A DNA stretch of 64,000 bases from Anagrus nilaparvatae (GCA_022575985.1 JAKSXM010000132.1:2542001-2606000); one strand, 5' to 3'. Numbered from the stretch's first letter, positions 45,592 through 57,548 are shown. The notes: generated by a model not told the origin, from the letters alone. Program-made: numbers and translations.

Positions 45592-48500
45592 AAAAGAAAA
45601 TATATTTTACAGTGCATTTTTGTAATAAATTAATCAAATATTTTATAAAGTTTTTATAAATTTTTTAAAAACTTTTAAACAAGCAAGTAATTACTATTTC
45701 TTGTTAAAATTTTTTATTTATATAAAATTCTAGGTATTAATCACTTTAAAAAAAATTAATTTTAACATTTTATAATTATATAAAATATCCTATGTATTTG
45801 AAAAATTTTTTTATAATATTTCACATTATATTAATCACAGTAATAATTGTAAAAAGTTAAATATTTTTAATATAATTGATATACAGTAGAGTCTTGATAA
45901 TTTTAAATCTGTAAAACATTTATTTATTTTCTGTGATCTTGCTGACTGTAGAGACAAGCGGAATGTTTTGACTTATAATATTTTTTGCCTGCCTAGGTGT
46001 AAAATAAGTGCAGAAAATTTCATGCGAAGTTAAAAAAGAATTTTTTTTACAAAACAAAGTATCCCGAATATCGTTTTTACAGATGTTGGTTAATTAACGC
46101 AATCTAATAGGACCTAAAATATAAATACTTTGTGCAAACTTACGAGTCATTTCTCCTCATTTTGTTGTCGCAAAAAACTTTATGTAGTTATACTGTTAGC
46201 AGATGAAATTATTGCAGTTTTTTTATCCAGATAACACTGTATATTATATTGAAGCATAATTTATATGCATTATGGAATTAAAAAATTTTAACATGTAAAT
46301 AAAGGATTTCTATTTTTTTAGTTTTATTGTATTATATTTTAAAATATACATTATAGCTGTTTATACACTTATGAAAAATACATGAAAATTAAGTATGAAA
46401 CCATAAAATGTTAATATTGAATGCTATAAAAAATAGGTTAACTTTTGCGTTAAGCATGGGTAAATTTTGCATGAAGGTATAGAAATTTTCAGGTTTCTGA
46501 AAGTCTCTAAAAATCTGTTTTCCGGTTCAGGATGGCAAACTTTGATTAGGAGAATTATTTTTTTATTGTGTTAAATTATTAAGAGAGGGGGGGGGGAGAA
46601 AATGATATAAAAATTGTTGAGAAATATTTTCTTACTTATTTTGAATGGATTATCCAATATAAAATTTTTGAATAAGAAATCTTAAATAATTCATTTTTTT
46701 AATTAAAATAAAAATCTATTAGAATCTAATAAATAAAAATTTATTAAGATTGAGATAATAATTAGTTACATAAAATTGATGAATTTTCATAATTTTTGAG
46801 ATTTACTTTGCAGACATCATAAAATACCTAACTTACAATATTTTATATTATACATCTATCAAAAAGTTTTATTTTTTTCAATATATATATAATATCAGCA
46901 ATCTTAAGTCAGCAAAAAGAAATAATTGCTTGAATATAAAATCAATATTTTAATAAAAATAATAAATCAAAAATTTTATAATAAAGTTTTAATGAAGAAA
47001 TAATCTTAATCGATCATTAGAGTTTAACTAATTATATTTTTTTTTATATTTAATTATGTGTATAAATTTATGCTTCAGAGCATTTTCTACGCTGGGTTAA
47101 TACAGTTTTTGGAGTAGAGAATTTTCTGATCCATTTTACCCATTAACCTGTATTAATTTTTTTGATTTTTAGGCAATGAGAGACGTGACTCTTGGATTAC
47201 GGATTCTGGAGTTTTGTTTCCCAATACACGAAGGCCTGAATGAACGTAGGCCCAAATTACATTTTGTATCCGTTTTTTCAGAATTTGGGGTCTCAAAATG
47301 TCAAATATTGAGTAAACAAAAATCTCTTGATCACATTTCACTAGTATTACAACTTTTAAGGATTTGAAAGAGTTATTTTATCAATTTTGCTCTTGCAAAC
47401 AACTGAATTGGATGAAACCCATATTTTATAATAATAAATAATATTAAAAAATTATTGCTAACAGCAAAATAATAATTAATAGATTGAATATAAAAATGAA
47501 CTTTTTTTTGCTGAATTAAACATTATTAAATGTAAAATTGAATAAAATGCGAATGAGTAAATACAAAAATAATGAAAAATAATATATAAATAAAATTATT
47601 TTTTTTTTAAATTAAATTATTTTACATAAATAAATATTTATAATTGGATTAACATGATAAATAAAATTTATTACTTTTTTAACAATAATAATAATTAATA
47701 AACAATAATATTTAACAAGAAATTATATATATTGTATCTATCAATTTTATTTTTTGTAAATTTGTTTTAAAAAGATTGAAAATGAATTATTGTAACGCGG
47801 ATTGATGAAAAAGGATGTGTAATGAAGAACAAGGGAGCTAGCACGCTTTAAAAATAGATTTTACAGTAGACTCCAGTTTGGTACATCAAAGTGAAAAGAA
47901 GAATGTTTTGAAAATTACCATGGATGAAAATTTTTAAAATTAAATTCTACCCCACAACCTTTATTTTATTTTTAGAATATTTTTAACTAAAAATAAAATT
48001 AATCAATATTTATTCCAAATTAATTTACTTCCTGTTCAAGATTGCAAGTGATACTAAATATAAAAAAAGAGTTAAAAGAAGATATGTCTAGATTAGATTC
48101 TAGGATGCACGTCAAAAGATGACAAGCGGAACAAATCGAATTTGAAACAGCAATTCTCTCGTGTAAACTGCTTATATGCTTTCCTTTAAATCATATTAAA
48201 CAATTCACGTTATTTTGATATTATAATAATTCATTTTATACATTCAAATGTATGCAATGTTATATAACGTTTGATATTTAAAAAAATGCTGACAAACCAT
48301 TGGCACTGAGGCTTTGAATGAATGGAGAAAAAGAACTTTTTTTATGTTTTGATGAAAAATGGTTAAAATTAAAAATCCGAGAAAATGGTTAAATACGCAC
48401 ACTTACGCATACATACGGGGCGTAGAAAATTGATTTTTTCGGTATCTAAAAAACGTGCTTATTTGCAAAAAAAAACAATCAAAATTTTAGCAATAACAAA

Positions 48501-49125
48501 GATTCTTCTTTGAGGAACCTAAATTAAAAAATAAGTATTATATAGTGAGAATTAATCATAAAAATTTAATATGAAAAAAAATGTTGTACTTTATAATTTA
48601 TTGATGTACTATTGAATGTTTAAAATTTTCTACTTATCCCAGAATACATGATTTCTAACTTTATACAGTTCTAAGTAACTTAATACTCAGAATTTTAAAT
48701 ACAACTTTAAACTTTTTAAAACATAAATAATTTAAAATAAATACGTATATAAATAGCAGATTTAAAATATATTTAAGTTTAGTCAGCGAAATGTAAATAT
48801 ACATTTTATAAATAAAATTTATCTATATTGAGAAAAATAATGATAAAATAGTTTTTTAAACATCTAGTGATAACAGCTACGTGTTTAAGAGTTGCTAATC
48901 TCTTGCTTGAAATAATAATTTTTTTCGCTAAATATTTAGTTTTTTACGTTCATTTCATTTTAAAAAGTTTTTATTGAGGATAAAGTTTAAATACATGGGA
49001 TATTCAAGTTACACTAAAATATTATAAATTTTGTACATTGGAAAAAATTACTACCTACGGCACCAATTGTATCGTTAACAGAAATGGGAAACTAAAATAA
49101 AAATATTTTTCTCGTCAGCGGAGAG
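45592..49125. other. AT-rich spacer, no gene recognised
   Basis: One GC-richer stretch at 47085-47360 has overlapping short frames on both strands without motifs. A G-run lies at 46569-46577. Nothing else is supported. Confidence 0.5.
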
Positions 49126-49129
49126 AAAG

Positions 49130-49240
49130 CACGTAACATACGATTCTCCTCCCCTAAATATGGCACATTTGACCCCCCACCCTTGATTTTCAGATTTCCA
49201 GGGTACCTCCCTCCCTATAAACATGTTCCATGTTAAAAAT
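49130..49240 (+). repeat. C-rich dispersed repeat family copy
   Basis: CTCCCCTAAATATGGCACAT, TTTGACCCCCCACCC, TTTCCAGGGTACCTCCCTCC and CTATAAACATGTTCCATG follow in the same order as at 33.0-33.2 kb. One C-run unit only. Confidence 0.75.
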
Positions 49241-50200
49241 ACCGTTCCTCTATTTATATTTTTCAATGAGTTTTAAACATTTCAGAAACTAATACTCACA
49301 GAATGTAAGAATACTTTTTTAACCAATTTTTATACATTCTTTGCATATTATAAGCTCCAAAAAAAACCCTGTATTCTCGTATAAAGTTTCTAAACAAAAA
49401 ATTACTTCAACTTTTTTTCAGTGTATTAAATTCATGAAAATTGCCATTAAAATAAAAAATTACTGAGCAGAATATATTTTTACACATTTAATACATTTTC
49501 TGTCACATTGGTTAAAATTTTGATTTATCTATACAAACACGTAACAGTTTATAATCACACTTTAGCAAGTCATTCATATTATTGTAAATGTAATCAAAAT
49601 GCATATATAATGAGCATCAATATCGGAAATATGATCAATTGGTATATGATTATCATCGGAAATTATTACATCCGGAATATATATATTATAAGCTAATGCT
49701 TTTCCGTTAATGTGGTTTTGTATCTGAATTTTTTATAAAACATCTCAGTTATAATTTTTTCTTTTTTTAATTGTATTAATTTAATTGTTATTTTGATTAA
49801 ATTAGTTTAGAAAGCTTTTATATAATAAAATTTTAAACAAAAATTGTTAAAACTTTGAGTAAATTATTAAATTAAAAATAAATAAATAAAGAAATTATTT
49901 ACTATTTAATGAAAGTTTTGTATTTATAAAAAAACTAAAAGTTAGACAAAAAGTTTAATGAACCAAAGTAATTAAAGGCTGAATTAAAAAAAAAGAAAAA
50001 AAGTAAAATTGTTACTTTTATATCGACAGTTCTAAATATAATTTCAAAGAGGATTCTTTGCCTTAGACAAAATTTCAATTTTATTTATTGTTTAAAAATA
50101 CAACAGATTTTTTTTTTATTTAGAAATAATAAAAAAAAATTTTAAATTACGAAATCTTAGCACTATTAGATTTTATTGGCTCGAATGTTAGTTTAAGTGT

Positions 50201-50864
50201 TTTTGCGCAGCACATTTTGAAATTAAGATTTTTTAACCATATATTTATTTATAATAATTTTTTAATTAAAAAGTCAATGCTTTTCAGTATTTGGTACAAA
50301 AATACAAAAAAAAATATTTAATGTTTATTTTTGTTAAATTTTTGAAATATCTGTGTCAAAAAAGTCTGAGTTTTCAGATCTGGGCAACTTGGATAAAAAT
50401 TCTGCTTTGCTGATATTAAAGATCACCCAATTCTAGGGGGAAGTAACGTGAAAAATTTTAAACCTGTTCAGTAATGAGTTATAGCTATTTTTTTATAAAT
50501 TTTAGAGCATTTTTAACATTTTTTTTATAAACAATTAACTGCAAATCATTACTGAAGAGGTTTAGCGAAAAAATTTTCATGATGTGAAAACACTCTGCCT
50601 AGAATTTAAGAGCAAAGCAGAATTTTGATCTAAGTTCCCAAATCTAGGAACTCAGACTTTTATGATCCAAAATTTTTTAAAATTTAACAAGTCGGTTTTG
50701 TTTAAACAAATAAACATTTAAAAAAATTTTTTATTTATTCTTGTACTAAATACTGAAAAGAGTTGACTTTTTTATTTTAAAATTATTGTAAAAAAATATA
50801 TAGAAAAAAAATATATAAAATATATGGTTAAAAAATCTTAATTTCAAAATATCCTGCGCGGAAG
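50201..50864. repeat. Diverged ~660-bp palindrome
   Basis: Left landmarks (TTTTGCGCAGCA, AAATTAAGATTTTTTAACCA, CTTTTCAGTATTTGGTAC, GTCTGAGTT, TCTGCTTTGCT) recur as complements on the right (AGCAAAGCAGA, AACTCAGAC, GTACTAAATACTGAAAAG, TGGTTAAAAAATCTTAATTT, TCCTGCGCGGA). The pseudo-centre is near 50530. Arms are about 330 bp with many substitutions, so it is older than its neighbours. No clear flanking duplication. Confidence 0.8.
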
Positions 50865-51925
50865 CACCCAGTGGTGGAGTAAGGTATGAAGATTAAGAAA
50901 TTTAGGACCCAGAAACACGAAATTCACTGAAAGACATATTTTTTTGCCATTTTGGAAAAAATAGGCAGTTTTTAGTATTTGTTCACGTTTTTTAATTCTT
51001 GTTCAGATATAATCTATTTTAATCGATTGAAACTGATAAAAATGTTTAACGTGGATATTTAATAAGTTTCACAATTCAAAATGAGCCATTTTAGGGTTAG
51101 TTTTAGCCTAAAAATGACAAAAAATCAATAAAAATGAAAGTTTACACACTAAACCTAAAAGAATTTTTGGTTATACCCAGAAAAGAATTAATGTTTAATA
51201 ATTAAGCTTTCTTTGGTTAATTAAGCTTACGAGTAAGCTTACCCAAAATGAAGCTTATTGGTAAGCTTAATCTTTTTACGTAGGTATGTACTAACTTATA
51301 CTTTTGAAATTCAAGTTTAAAAAGACTAATATTAATTAATAAAAAACTTTTTTAAATACAACATTTTTTGTAAATTACACGTAAAAAAAATATAAGACAA
51401 ACTAAACGTATTACGTTACTGAAATATGATTAGTATTGTAAGTTTGTTGAATGGAAAGATTAAACGTTGAATTGTCAAATAAAAACATTAGACCAACAAA
51501 TACTTTGTTGATTCAAGCAAAATTAAAATCGTTAAGTTAACCACTTAAATCTTTGTTGAATCAACATAGTGTTAGATAAACCAACAACCTACAACATTAA
51601 TATGATTAATTTTTATAGTTAGGTCAATGCTTTTTCTTTTATATTAAAATATTTATTCATTCTTTCTCTTTCTATCCTTTTATGTATTTAACACCGCGGC
51701 CGGCGACAAGTTGAAACCTGTTCTTCAGCAGCGCGCTTTTGTTTATATTATTATTCATTATTATTATTATAAAGAAATGGAATTTCCTAAAAATTATTTA
51801 TGATAGTTTTAACTATTATTTTTAAATATGCATTTCGCTGGGTATGCATAATTTACTCTGCATATAATTTCGAAAATTATTATCTGTAACATATAGTACT
51901 TAAAATTTTTTTATTAAATACAAGT

Positions 51926-51996
51926 GTCCTGTTAGCAGAATGGATAATCACGCTGTCTCGGAAGCCGGCGGACTCAGTTCGATCCCAGTAGCAGTC
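51926..51996 (+). pseudogene. tRNA-Arg-like pol III promoter segment (pseudo-tRNA)
   Basis: Perfect A-box TAGCAGAATGG (51933-51943) and perfect B-box GTTCGATCC (51977-51985), 44 nt apart as in a true tRNA, with the AATGGATAA D-loop typical of tRNA-Arg. By hand-fold the acceptor stem pairs at about 3 of 7 positions and the T-stem at about 2 of 5, so it is a dead tRNA or a SINE head rather than a working gene. It lies ~45 bp outside the left arm of the 52-54 kb palindrome and has no mirrored copy on the right. Confidence 0.6.
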
Positions 51997-52038
51997 AAAA
52001 TTTTTCTTCGATTTTTTTTTAACAGATTTTAAATTAAT

Positions 52039-54332
52039 AAATGGGTCAATATTTGTGAAGTGTATACAGTTTGGATTTTCGAGTCTCAGAATGTACTCCA
52101 AAGTATGTTTGGTCGAAAGTATATATAAAAAAAATAATTTTCTCCAATTTTTAGCTTTTTAGATCCGATCCTCTATTTTTTACAGCGATTTTTGTTTTCT
52201 TCAATTTTTTGAAATTTTTAATTTTTGAGAAATTTATGTTCATTAATTTTTCTCGCAAACGCGCACTTTACAATAAAATTTTTTTTCCTTAAAGTACCCC
52301 ATAGGAAATTTCCCGTAGAATTCGATTCTGGGGTCCAAATTTTTTTTTGAACTGCGCATGCGCGAGAAAATCAACTTTCTTGCTTTGCCTTTTCTAGCTT
52401 ATATGCCTCAGCTGCAGACAGCTCAATTTTCATCCTGTTGGTCTCAAATTGTAGGTTTTTTCATATACTTTCAGCATATGAAATCATTTTTTTGGGTAAA
52501 TTTATTTTAAAAGCACTAAAATTGAAAAATAGCGATTTTAAAAAAATCATTTTTCACAAATTTTGAATTTTCCGCCAAGTCACGTGACCAAATGAAAATC
52601 TGACTGAAAATTCGGATTTAGCGGAAAATTTTACATAAGGACACCAATTTTCGTCTTATTTCATTAAATAGTTTCTAAGATATCCCATTTTAAAGATAAA
52701 GATTAAAATTGACTTTTTTTAAAAAACCCTAAAAATGGGACTCTGACTTGAATTATCATATCTGTTAAACAAATAATTATAAAAAGACGAGTAAAAATTT
52801 TTTGGAAACTAAGGGCTTGTAAAACATTTTTGAGACCTATAGAACTCGTTTCTTTTAAAAATTAGAATTTTGGCAGCAATTTAAAAATTGGTCATTTTTG
52901 GGTAAGAATAGGGATTTGGTTTATTGACTATCGTCATGAGAGAATTAACAACAAATAAATGTGGTGTACGGTAAATAAATGTTGATATGTATACCGAAAA
53001 AAGAAGACCAATTGGAAGTATTTTGGTTAGCTGGCGAGGTTGCAGCTTTGTATTAAAGATTATGAAAAAAAATCCTATTTTATAACATTGTTGTATTTTG
53101 TAGCTATTCTATCTTATTTTCAATTTTCCGAATTTTCTAGTTACCTAATGAAAATTTTGACGAAATTTTCGGATTCCTCGAGAAATTTTACAAAAAACCC
53201 CCTTTTTGGAAAAAGTTTTGGATGTTTCCGTAACGCTATAGAAATAAAAGAAATAGCAAAATACTAAATAACTACAAAATACCACAATGTTATCAAATAG
53301 GATTTTTTTGTAATCTTTAATACAAAGCTGCAAACTTGACAGTTAACCAAAATACTTCCAATTGGTCTCATTTTTTTGGTATAAGTGTTACCATTCAGTT
53401 ACCGTACACTGCAATTATTTGTCGGTAAATCTCTCATGCCGATAGCCAATAAACCAAATCCCTATTCCTACCCAAAAATGACCAATTTTGAAATTGCTGC
53501 CAAAATTCTAATTTTTAAAAGAAACGAGTTCTATAGGTCTCAAAAATTTTTTACAAGCCCTTAGTTTCCAAAAAATTTTTACTCGTCTTTTTATAATTAT
53601 TTGTTTAACAGATATGATAATTCAAGTCAGAGTCCCATTTTTAGGGTTTTTTAAAAAAAGTCAATTTTAATCTTTATCTTTAAAATGGGATATCTTAGAA
53701 ACTATTTAATGAAATAAGACGAAAATTGGTGTCCTTATGTAAAATTTTCCGCTAAATCCGAATTTTCAGTCAGATTTTCATTTGGTCACGTGACTTGGCG
53801 GAAAATTCAAAATTTGTGAAAAATGATTTTTTTAAAATCGCTATTTTTCAATTTTAGTGCTTTTAAAATAAATTTACCCAAAAAAATGATTTCATATGCT
53901 GAAAGTATATGAAAAAACCTACAATTTGAGACCAACAGGATGAAAATTGAGCTGTCTGCAGCTGAGGCATATAAGCTAGAAAAGGCAAAGCAAGAAAGTT
54001 GATTTTCTCGCGCATGCGCAGTTCAAAAAAAAATTTGGACCCCAGAATCGAATTCTACGGGAAATTTCCTATGGGGTACTATAAGGAAAAAAAATTTTAT
54101 TGTAAAGTGCGCGTTTGCGAGAAAAATTAATGAACATAAATTTCTCAAAAATTAAAAATTTCAAAAAATTGAAAAAAACAAAAATCGCTGTAAAAAATAG
54201 AGGATTGGATCTAAAAAGCTAAAAATTGGGGAAAATTATTTTTTTTATATATACTTTCGACCAAACATACTTTGGAGTACATTGATAGACCCACCCATGC
54301 AAAGTCATATACAGTTCACAAATATTGACCCA
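52039..54332. repeat. 2.3-kb palindrome with ~1-kb near-identical arms
   Basis: From ATGTACTCCAAAGTATGTTT (52091) to its complement ending 54282, the two arms match almost base for base for about 1 kb, including AACTGCGCATGCGCGAG and CAAGTCACGTGACC on the left and their complements on the right. Further out, TGGGTCAATATTTGTGAA and TTCACAAATATTGACCCA extend the match with an indel. Arms diverge only near the pseudo-centre (~53110-53260). Two mirrored short frames (53040-53267 plus, 53145-53333 minus) are by-products of the symmetry. No transposase; target duplication not evident. Confidence 0.92.
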
Positions 54333-54339
54333 AATATAT

Positions 54340-54500
54340 AAGTACATAAATAAATATAAAAAAAATAATTAACAAAAAAAAAATTATTAATAAAAAAAAA
54401 TACCCTAAATAAATATAAAAAAAATAATTATCAAAAATAAATAATCAATAGAAAAAAAAAAAAAAAAATAATAAAAAAATAATTTTTTTTAAACAAAATT
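54340..54500 (+). repeat. A-rich low-complexity tract with direct repeats
   Basis: Repeats of AAATAAATATAAAAAAAATA separated by short spacers. Simple-sequence DNA between the palindrome and the right end of the outer element. Confidence 0.7.
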
Positions 54501-54609
54501 TTCACTCTGTTTGAATCAACTAAGTAACTATGACAATTCAACAAATACTTTGTTGGCATATTTCAACAAAGTTATTTGTCAATACAACTTAGAATTTTTT
54601 TCCGTGTAC

Positions 54610-55933
54610 ATATTTTATAAAAACTTTCTGTTTTACTAGAGATTTTTCATAACTAACCAACTTAAATAAAATTTTCATTAAGCTAAATAACTAATAATGA
54701 ATATTAATATTCAAAATTTCTTGTATCGCTCGATGGCAAGGAGAGTATTTAAATAATTTTTTTTTAACTTGCTCGTAAAGGTTGTCATTATTTCAATTAT
54801 TTTCATTAAGCTAGTTATTTACAGAAAGTAAATTAACTTTTAAGAAATAAGTTTCAATTACAAGTTGAAATTTTGAAAGTCTTACATAAAAAAAATGCAA
54901 ATAATAAAGATAGATTTTTTATTCTGAAACCTTGTAGTATTTAATAATGTGTGTAGCAATATGATATTGTTCTAATTTAAAAAATGAAGTCACAGACGGG
55001 GCTTACAATGAAATTATCTCTTACTTATAAAATTTTATATTGGATGCTGGATAGACCATTCAAAGATTTCCTAATGTTTCTTATGATTAGTAGGTTCCAT
55101 TATCTTGATAATCAAGATGTTTCGGAACTACTTTTTATGGTTTAATTGGCTTTAGTAAGTTCTACTAAACTGGCAAAATTTTTGTGAATCGTTAAATTAT
55201 AAATGTTTGTTTATTTATTTCTAATGTACCTTACATACCTCAAGTCTTTTTATCTAAACGAAACTCAAGCAATGCAAGCTATCAGTGTACTAAAAAAATT
55301 AAAGCTAGGTGCAAAAAGAACTTACTAGATAAAAAAAAACGTAAAGTGATTTTAATGTATTATTTTTTTAGTTTTCCATAACTTTAATCTTATTACTTTT
55401 AGTTTTTTATTTGTCTCTTTTTAATCTTTTTAATTACTGGCATTATCTTTTATCGAGTAAAAATAAAACACTTGTAGATCTTCACTTAAAGGTAATTTTT
55501 TAGTTTTTTTTTTTTTTTTAATAAATCATAATCTTGTAATTTAAGAATCACTTTATTTCTTAAAGATTTATTGAGAAAAAAAGCTTACACAAGAATAAAT
55601 ATTTAAATTGTTTGAGATTTAAAAATAATGATTACTACGATATGACTTTAAAAGCTTTTATTTCAATAAATAAATAAAAGAACGAGATTTTAAATTTATC
55701 TGAAAGTACTTTAACATTTTTTTTTCTCATGCTTTTCAAAATTTGTTTAATTAATTAGTTTTCTAAATTTAAACTAAAAATTTTTTTTTAATTTTTGAAC
55801 CCTGAAAATAAGCATTTACTAAGGCGAAAAATAATTGAATGCAACATTCTTATATGATAAATCCAACATTTATATATTTACACTAATTTTCAATTTTCGT
55901 TTAATTATTTTGCTCAAATATTAAAAAAAAACT
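54610..55933. other. AT-rich spacer, no gene recognised
   Basis: No frame of protein character, no repeats of note beyond A/T runs. Confidence 0.5.
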
Positions 55934-55935
55934 TA

Positions 55936-56104
55936 CGAGGGGCAGTTCAAAAAATACGTCACGCAAAACACGCATGCAGAGTTAAACAAAAATGTTACGG
56001 TCCTATCGAAACAACATTAAAGTTACTAAAAATAGTGTCATTTTGCCTTCGCCTGGATGGGTTTTTTCATAAAATTCGTGATACTTATTTTTTGAACGTC
56101 CCTC
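55936..56104. mobile_element. 169-bp mariner-type MITE with TA duplication
   Basis: The left terminus CGAGGGGCAGTTCAAAAAAT and the right terminus ATTTTTTGAACGTCCCTC are imperfect inverted repeats flanked by TA (55934-55935 and 56105-56106). This terminus style (GAGGGGNNGTTCAAAAA) is characteristic of Tc1/mariner-derived short elements. No transposase. Confidence 0.75.
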
Positions 56105-56159
56105 TACTGGTTTGTTACTTAACACAGACATTTTGATTTATATAATTATCTTGTTATTC

Positions 56160-56285
56160 CCTACATTAAACCCGAATTATTCTTAGTCGAAATTATTCCA
56201 AGTCCACTTGACCCTCTCCCTTCCTCTGCATTTGGAGCCTTTTTCAAGTACCCCTCTCTATGAACATGTTCCATGCTAAAATTAA
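56160..56285 (+). repeat. C-rich dispersed repeat family copy
   Basis: AAACCCGAATTATTCTTAGT, GAAATTATTCCAAGTCCA, a short pyrimidine tract, CAAGTACCCCTCTCTATGAA and ATGTTCCATGCTAAAATT. The C-run unit has decayed to a mixed pyrimidine tract. Confidence 0.75.
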
Positions 56286-57240
56286 AATATTTATACAACA
56301 CAATATGTATGCAAATATAAAATAATTAATTTTTACATTCTATACTTAAATATTTTATAATAAACGAACTAATAAAATATTTTTATTAATATTTAACTAA
56401 TTTTTGTGTCGTATACTTTATTATTCCATTCGTACGGTAATAAACTAAAACAATAATAATAATGTTTTTTTAGAAAATATTTATGGTCAAAATTATATTT
56501 GTATGATTTTGTAAATTCGATTTTATATATAAATATTAGCCTGGTAGTTAAAAAATGAAATCTTATGGATTTTTGATTAATTTAGGTGTCACTTGTAAGA
56601 TGTCACTTATAATGTCAAATGTAAGATCTCCTTTATAGCTCATTTAATTGCTCTTAAGTATTTATAACTTAATATATAGGACCAAAAATTCGCTGCAAAA
56701 CATCCCACATATTTTAAAGAAATATTAAGAAATTAATAAAATGATTTACAGTTTCTATTTTCTAAAAAAATGGATTTCTTGAAATATTTATACTACTTCT
56801 GAATAGAATTGGAAGTTAAGAAATAATTTTTTTTTTTTTTTAAGTATCGGTCTAATATATAAATATATATACCTTTAGTATAAAATATAAAGCTATCAAA
56901 AGTCAATGGTCTGAATAACGAAAAAGCAATTACCAATAATTCTTTGATCTGTATGGTATTGTAGTATATTTTTGTGGTTTTAATATATAATATCATGTTT
57001 ATTTATATTTTTTGTTTCATTTATTTTTTATAAATTTATTTTTTTATTTTTATGTACTTTAAAAATATATTTTTTATCATCTTACATTATTTTATTATTC
57101 AAATTAGGATTGAAGTATTCAATTATTTGAAAATTTATTATAAGTATGTATTATATTTATGAGAGTCAGTTAATATTATTTAATTTTTCTTTGAAACTTC
57201 TACTTTTTTTATACAAAGAACCTGCCTTTTTAAAATCTAT
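56286..57240. other. AT-rich spacer, no gene recognised
   Basis: Only A/T-biased short frames. Nothing supported. Confidence 0.5.
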
Positions 57241-57244
57241 TGTA

Positions 57245-57510
57245 GAATGAACCATATGCTGATTTAAGCACCCAAACGATGCTTATGGGATATTATGAAA
57301 GGTGTTGGTTGCTTAAGACAGCAGAATGGTGGCTTTGGAAGTTTAAATCCGCTAAGGAGAGTGTAACTACTAACCTGGCTGAAGTAACTAGCCCTGAAAA
57401 TTGATAGCTCTGAAGAGTCGGGCTTAAGATCAGCTGCTAGTGGCAGAAATGTGGTTGGTATGAAGCTCTGGTGAGCATATGATCGCAGTAGTGAGTACAG
57501 AGGGGTCCGA
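57245..57510 (+). pseudogene. Diverged 28S rRNA gene fragment
   Basis: The GC-richer block reads through recognisable conserved large-subunit rRNA landmarks in the right order: GAACCATATGCTGATTTAAG, AGGTGTTGGTTGCTTAAGAC, AGCAGAATGGTGG, ATCCGCTAAGGAGAGTGTAA, ACTAGCCCTGAAAATTGATA, GCTCTGAAGAGTCGGGC. In true eukaryotic 28S genes the same segments read with a handful of differences (for example CCTGAAAATGGATGGCGCT). Many substitutions and A/T drift show it is not under rRNA constraint. Neither the rest of the 28S nor 18S/5.8S is present, so this is an isolated pseudogene fragment. Confidence 0.85.
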
Positions 57511-57548
57511 GACTGACTCTAATTAACTGAATTTAATTAACCGAATGG

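Larger units (their letters stand above)
51376..54608. mobile_element. Outer inverted-repeat element enclosing the 52-54 kb palindrome
   Basis: The left TACACGTAAAAAAAATATAA and the right ending TTTTTTTCCGTGTA are imperfect inverted termini. Subterminal blocks agree (GAATTGTCAAATAAAA, then CAACAAATACTTTGTTG at 51497-51513; CAACAAATACTTTGTTG again at 54539-54555 next to GACAATTCAA). No target duplication could be fixed. It looks like an older element into which the palindrome was inserted or from which it expanded. Confidence 0.5.

Noticed and set aside
51926..51996. Functional tRNA-Arg gene
   Set aside because: A and B boxes are perfect, but acceptor and T stems mostly fail to pair.
53040..53333. 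Mirrored frames MQLCIKDY on both strands
   Set aside because: They arise because the sequence is palindromic; no other coding features.
57245..57510. Functional rRNA gene
   Set aside because: Only ~265 bp of 28S similarity with many substitutions at normally invariant positions; no 18S or 5.8S.
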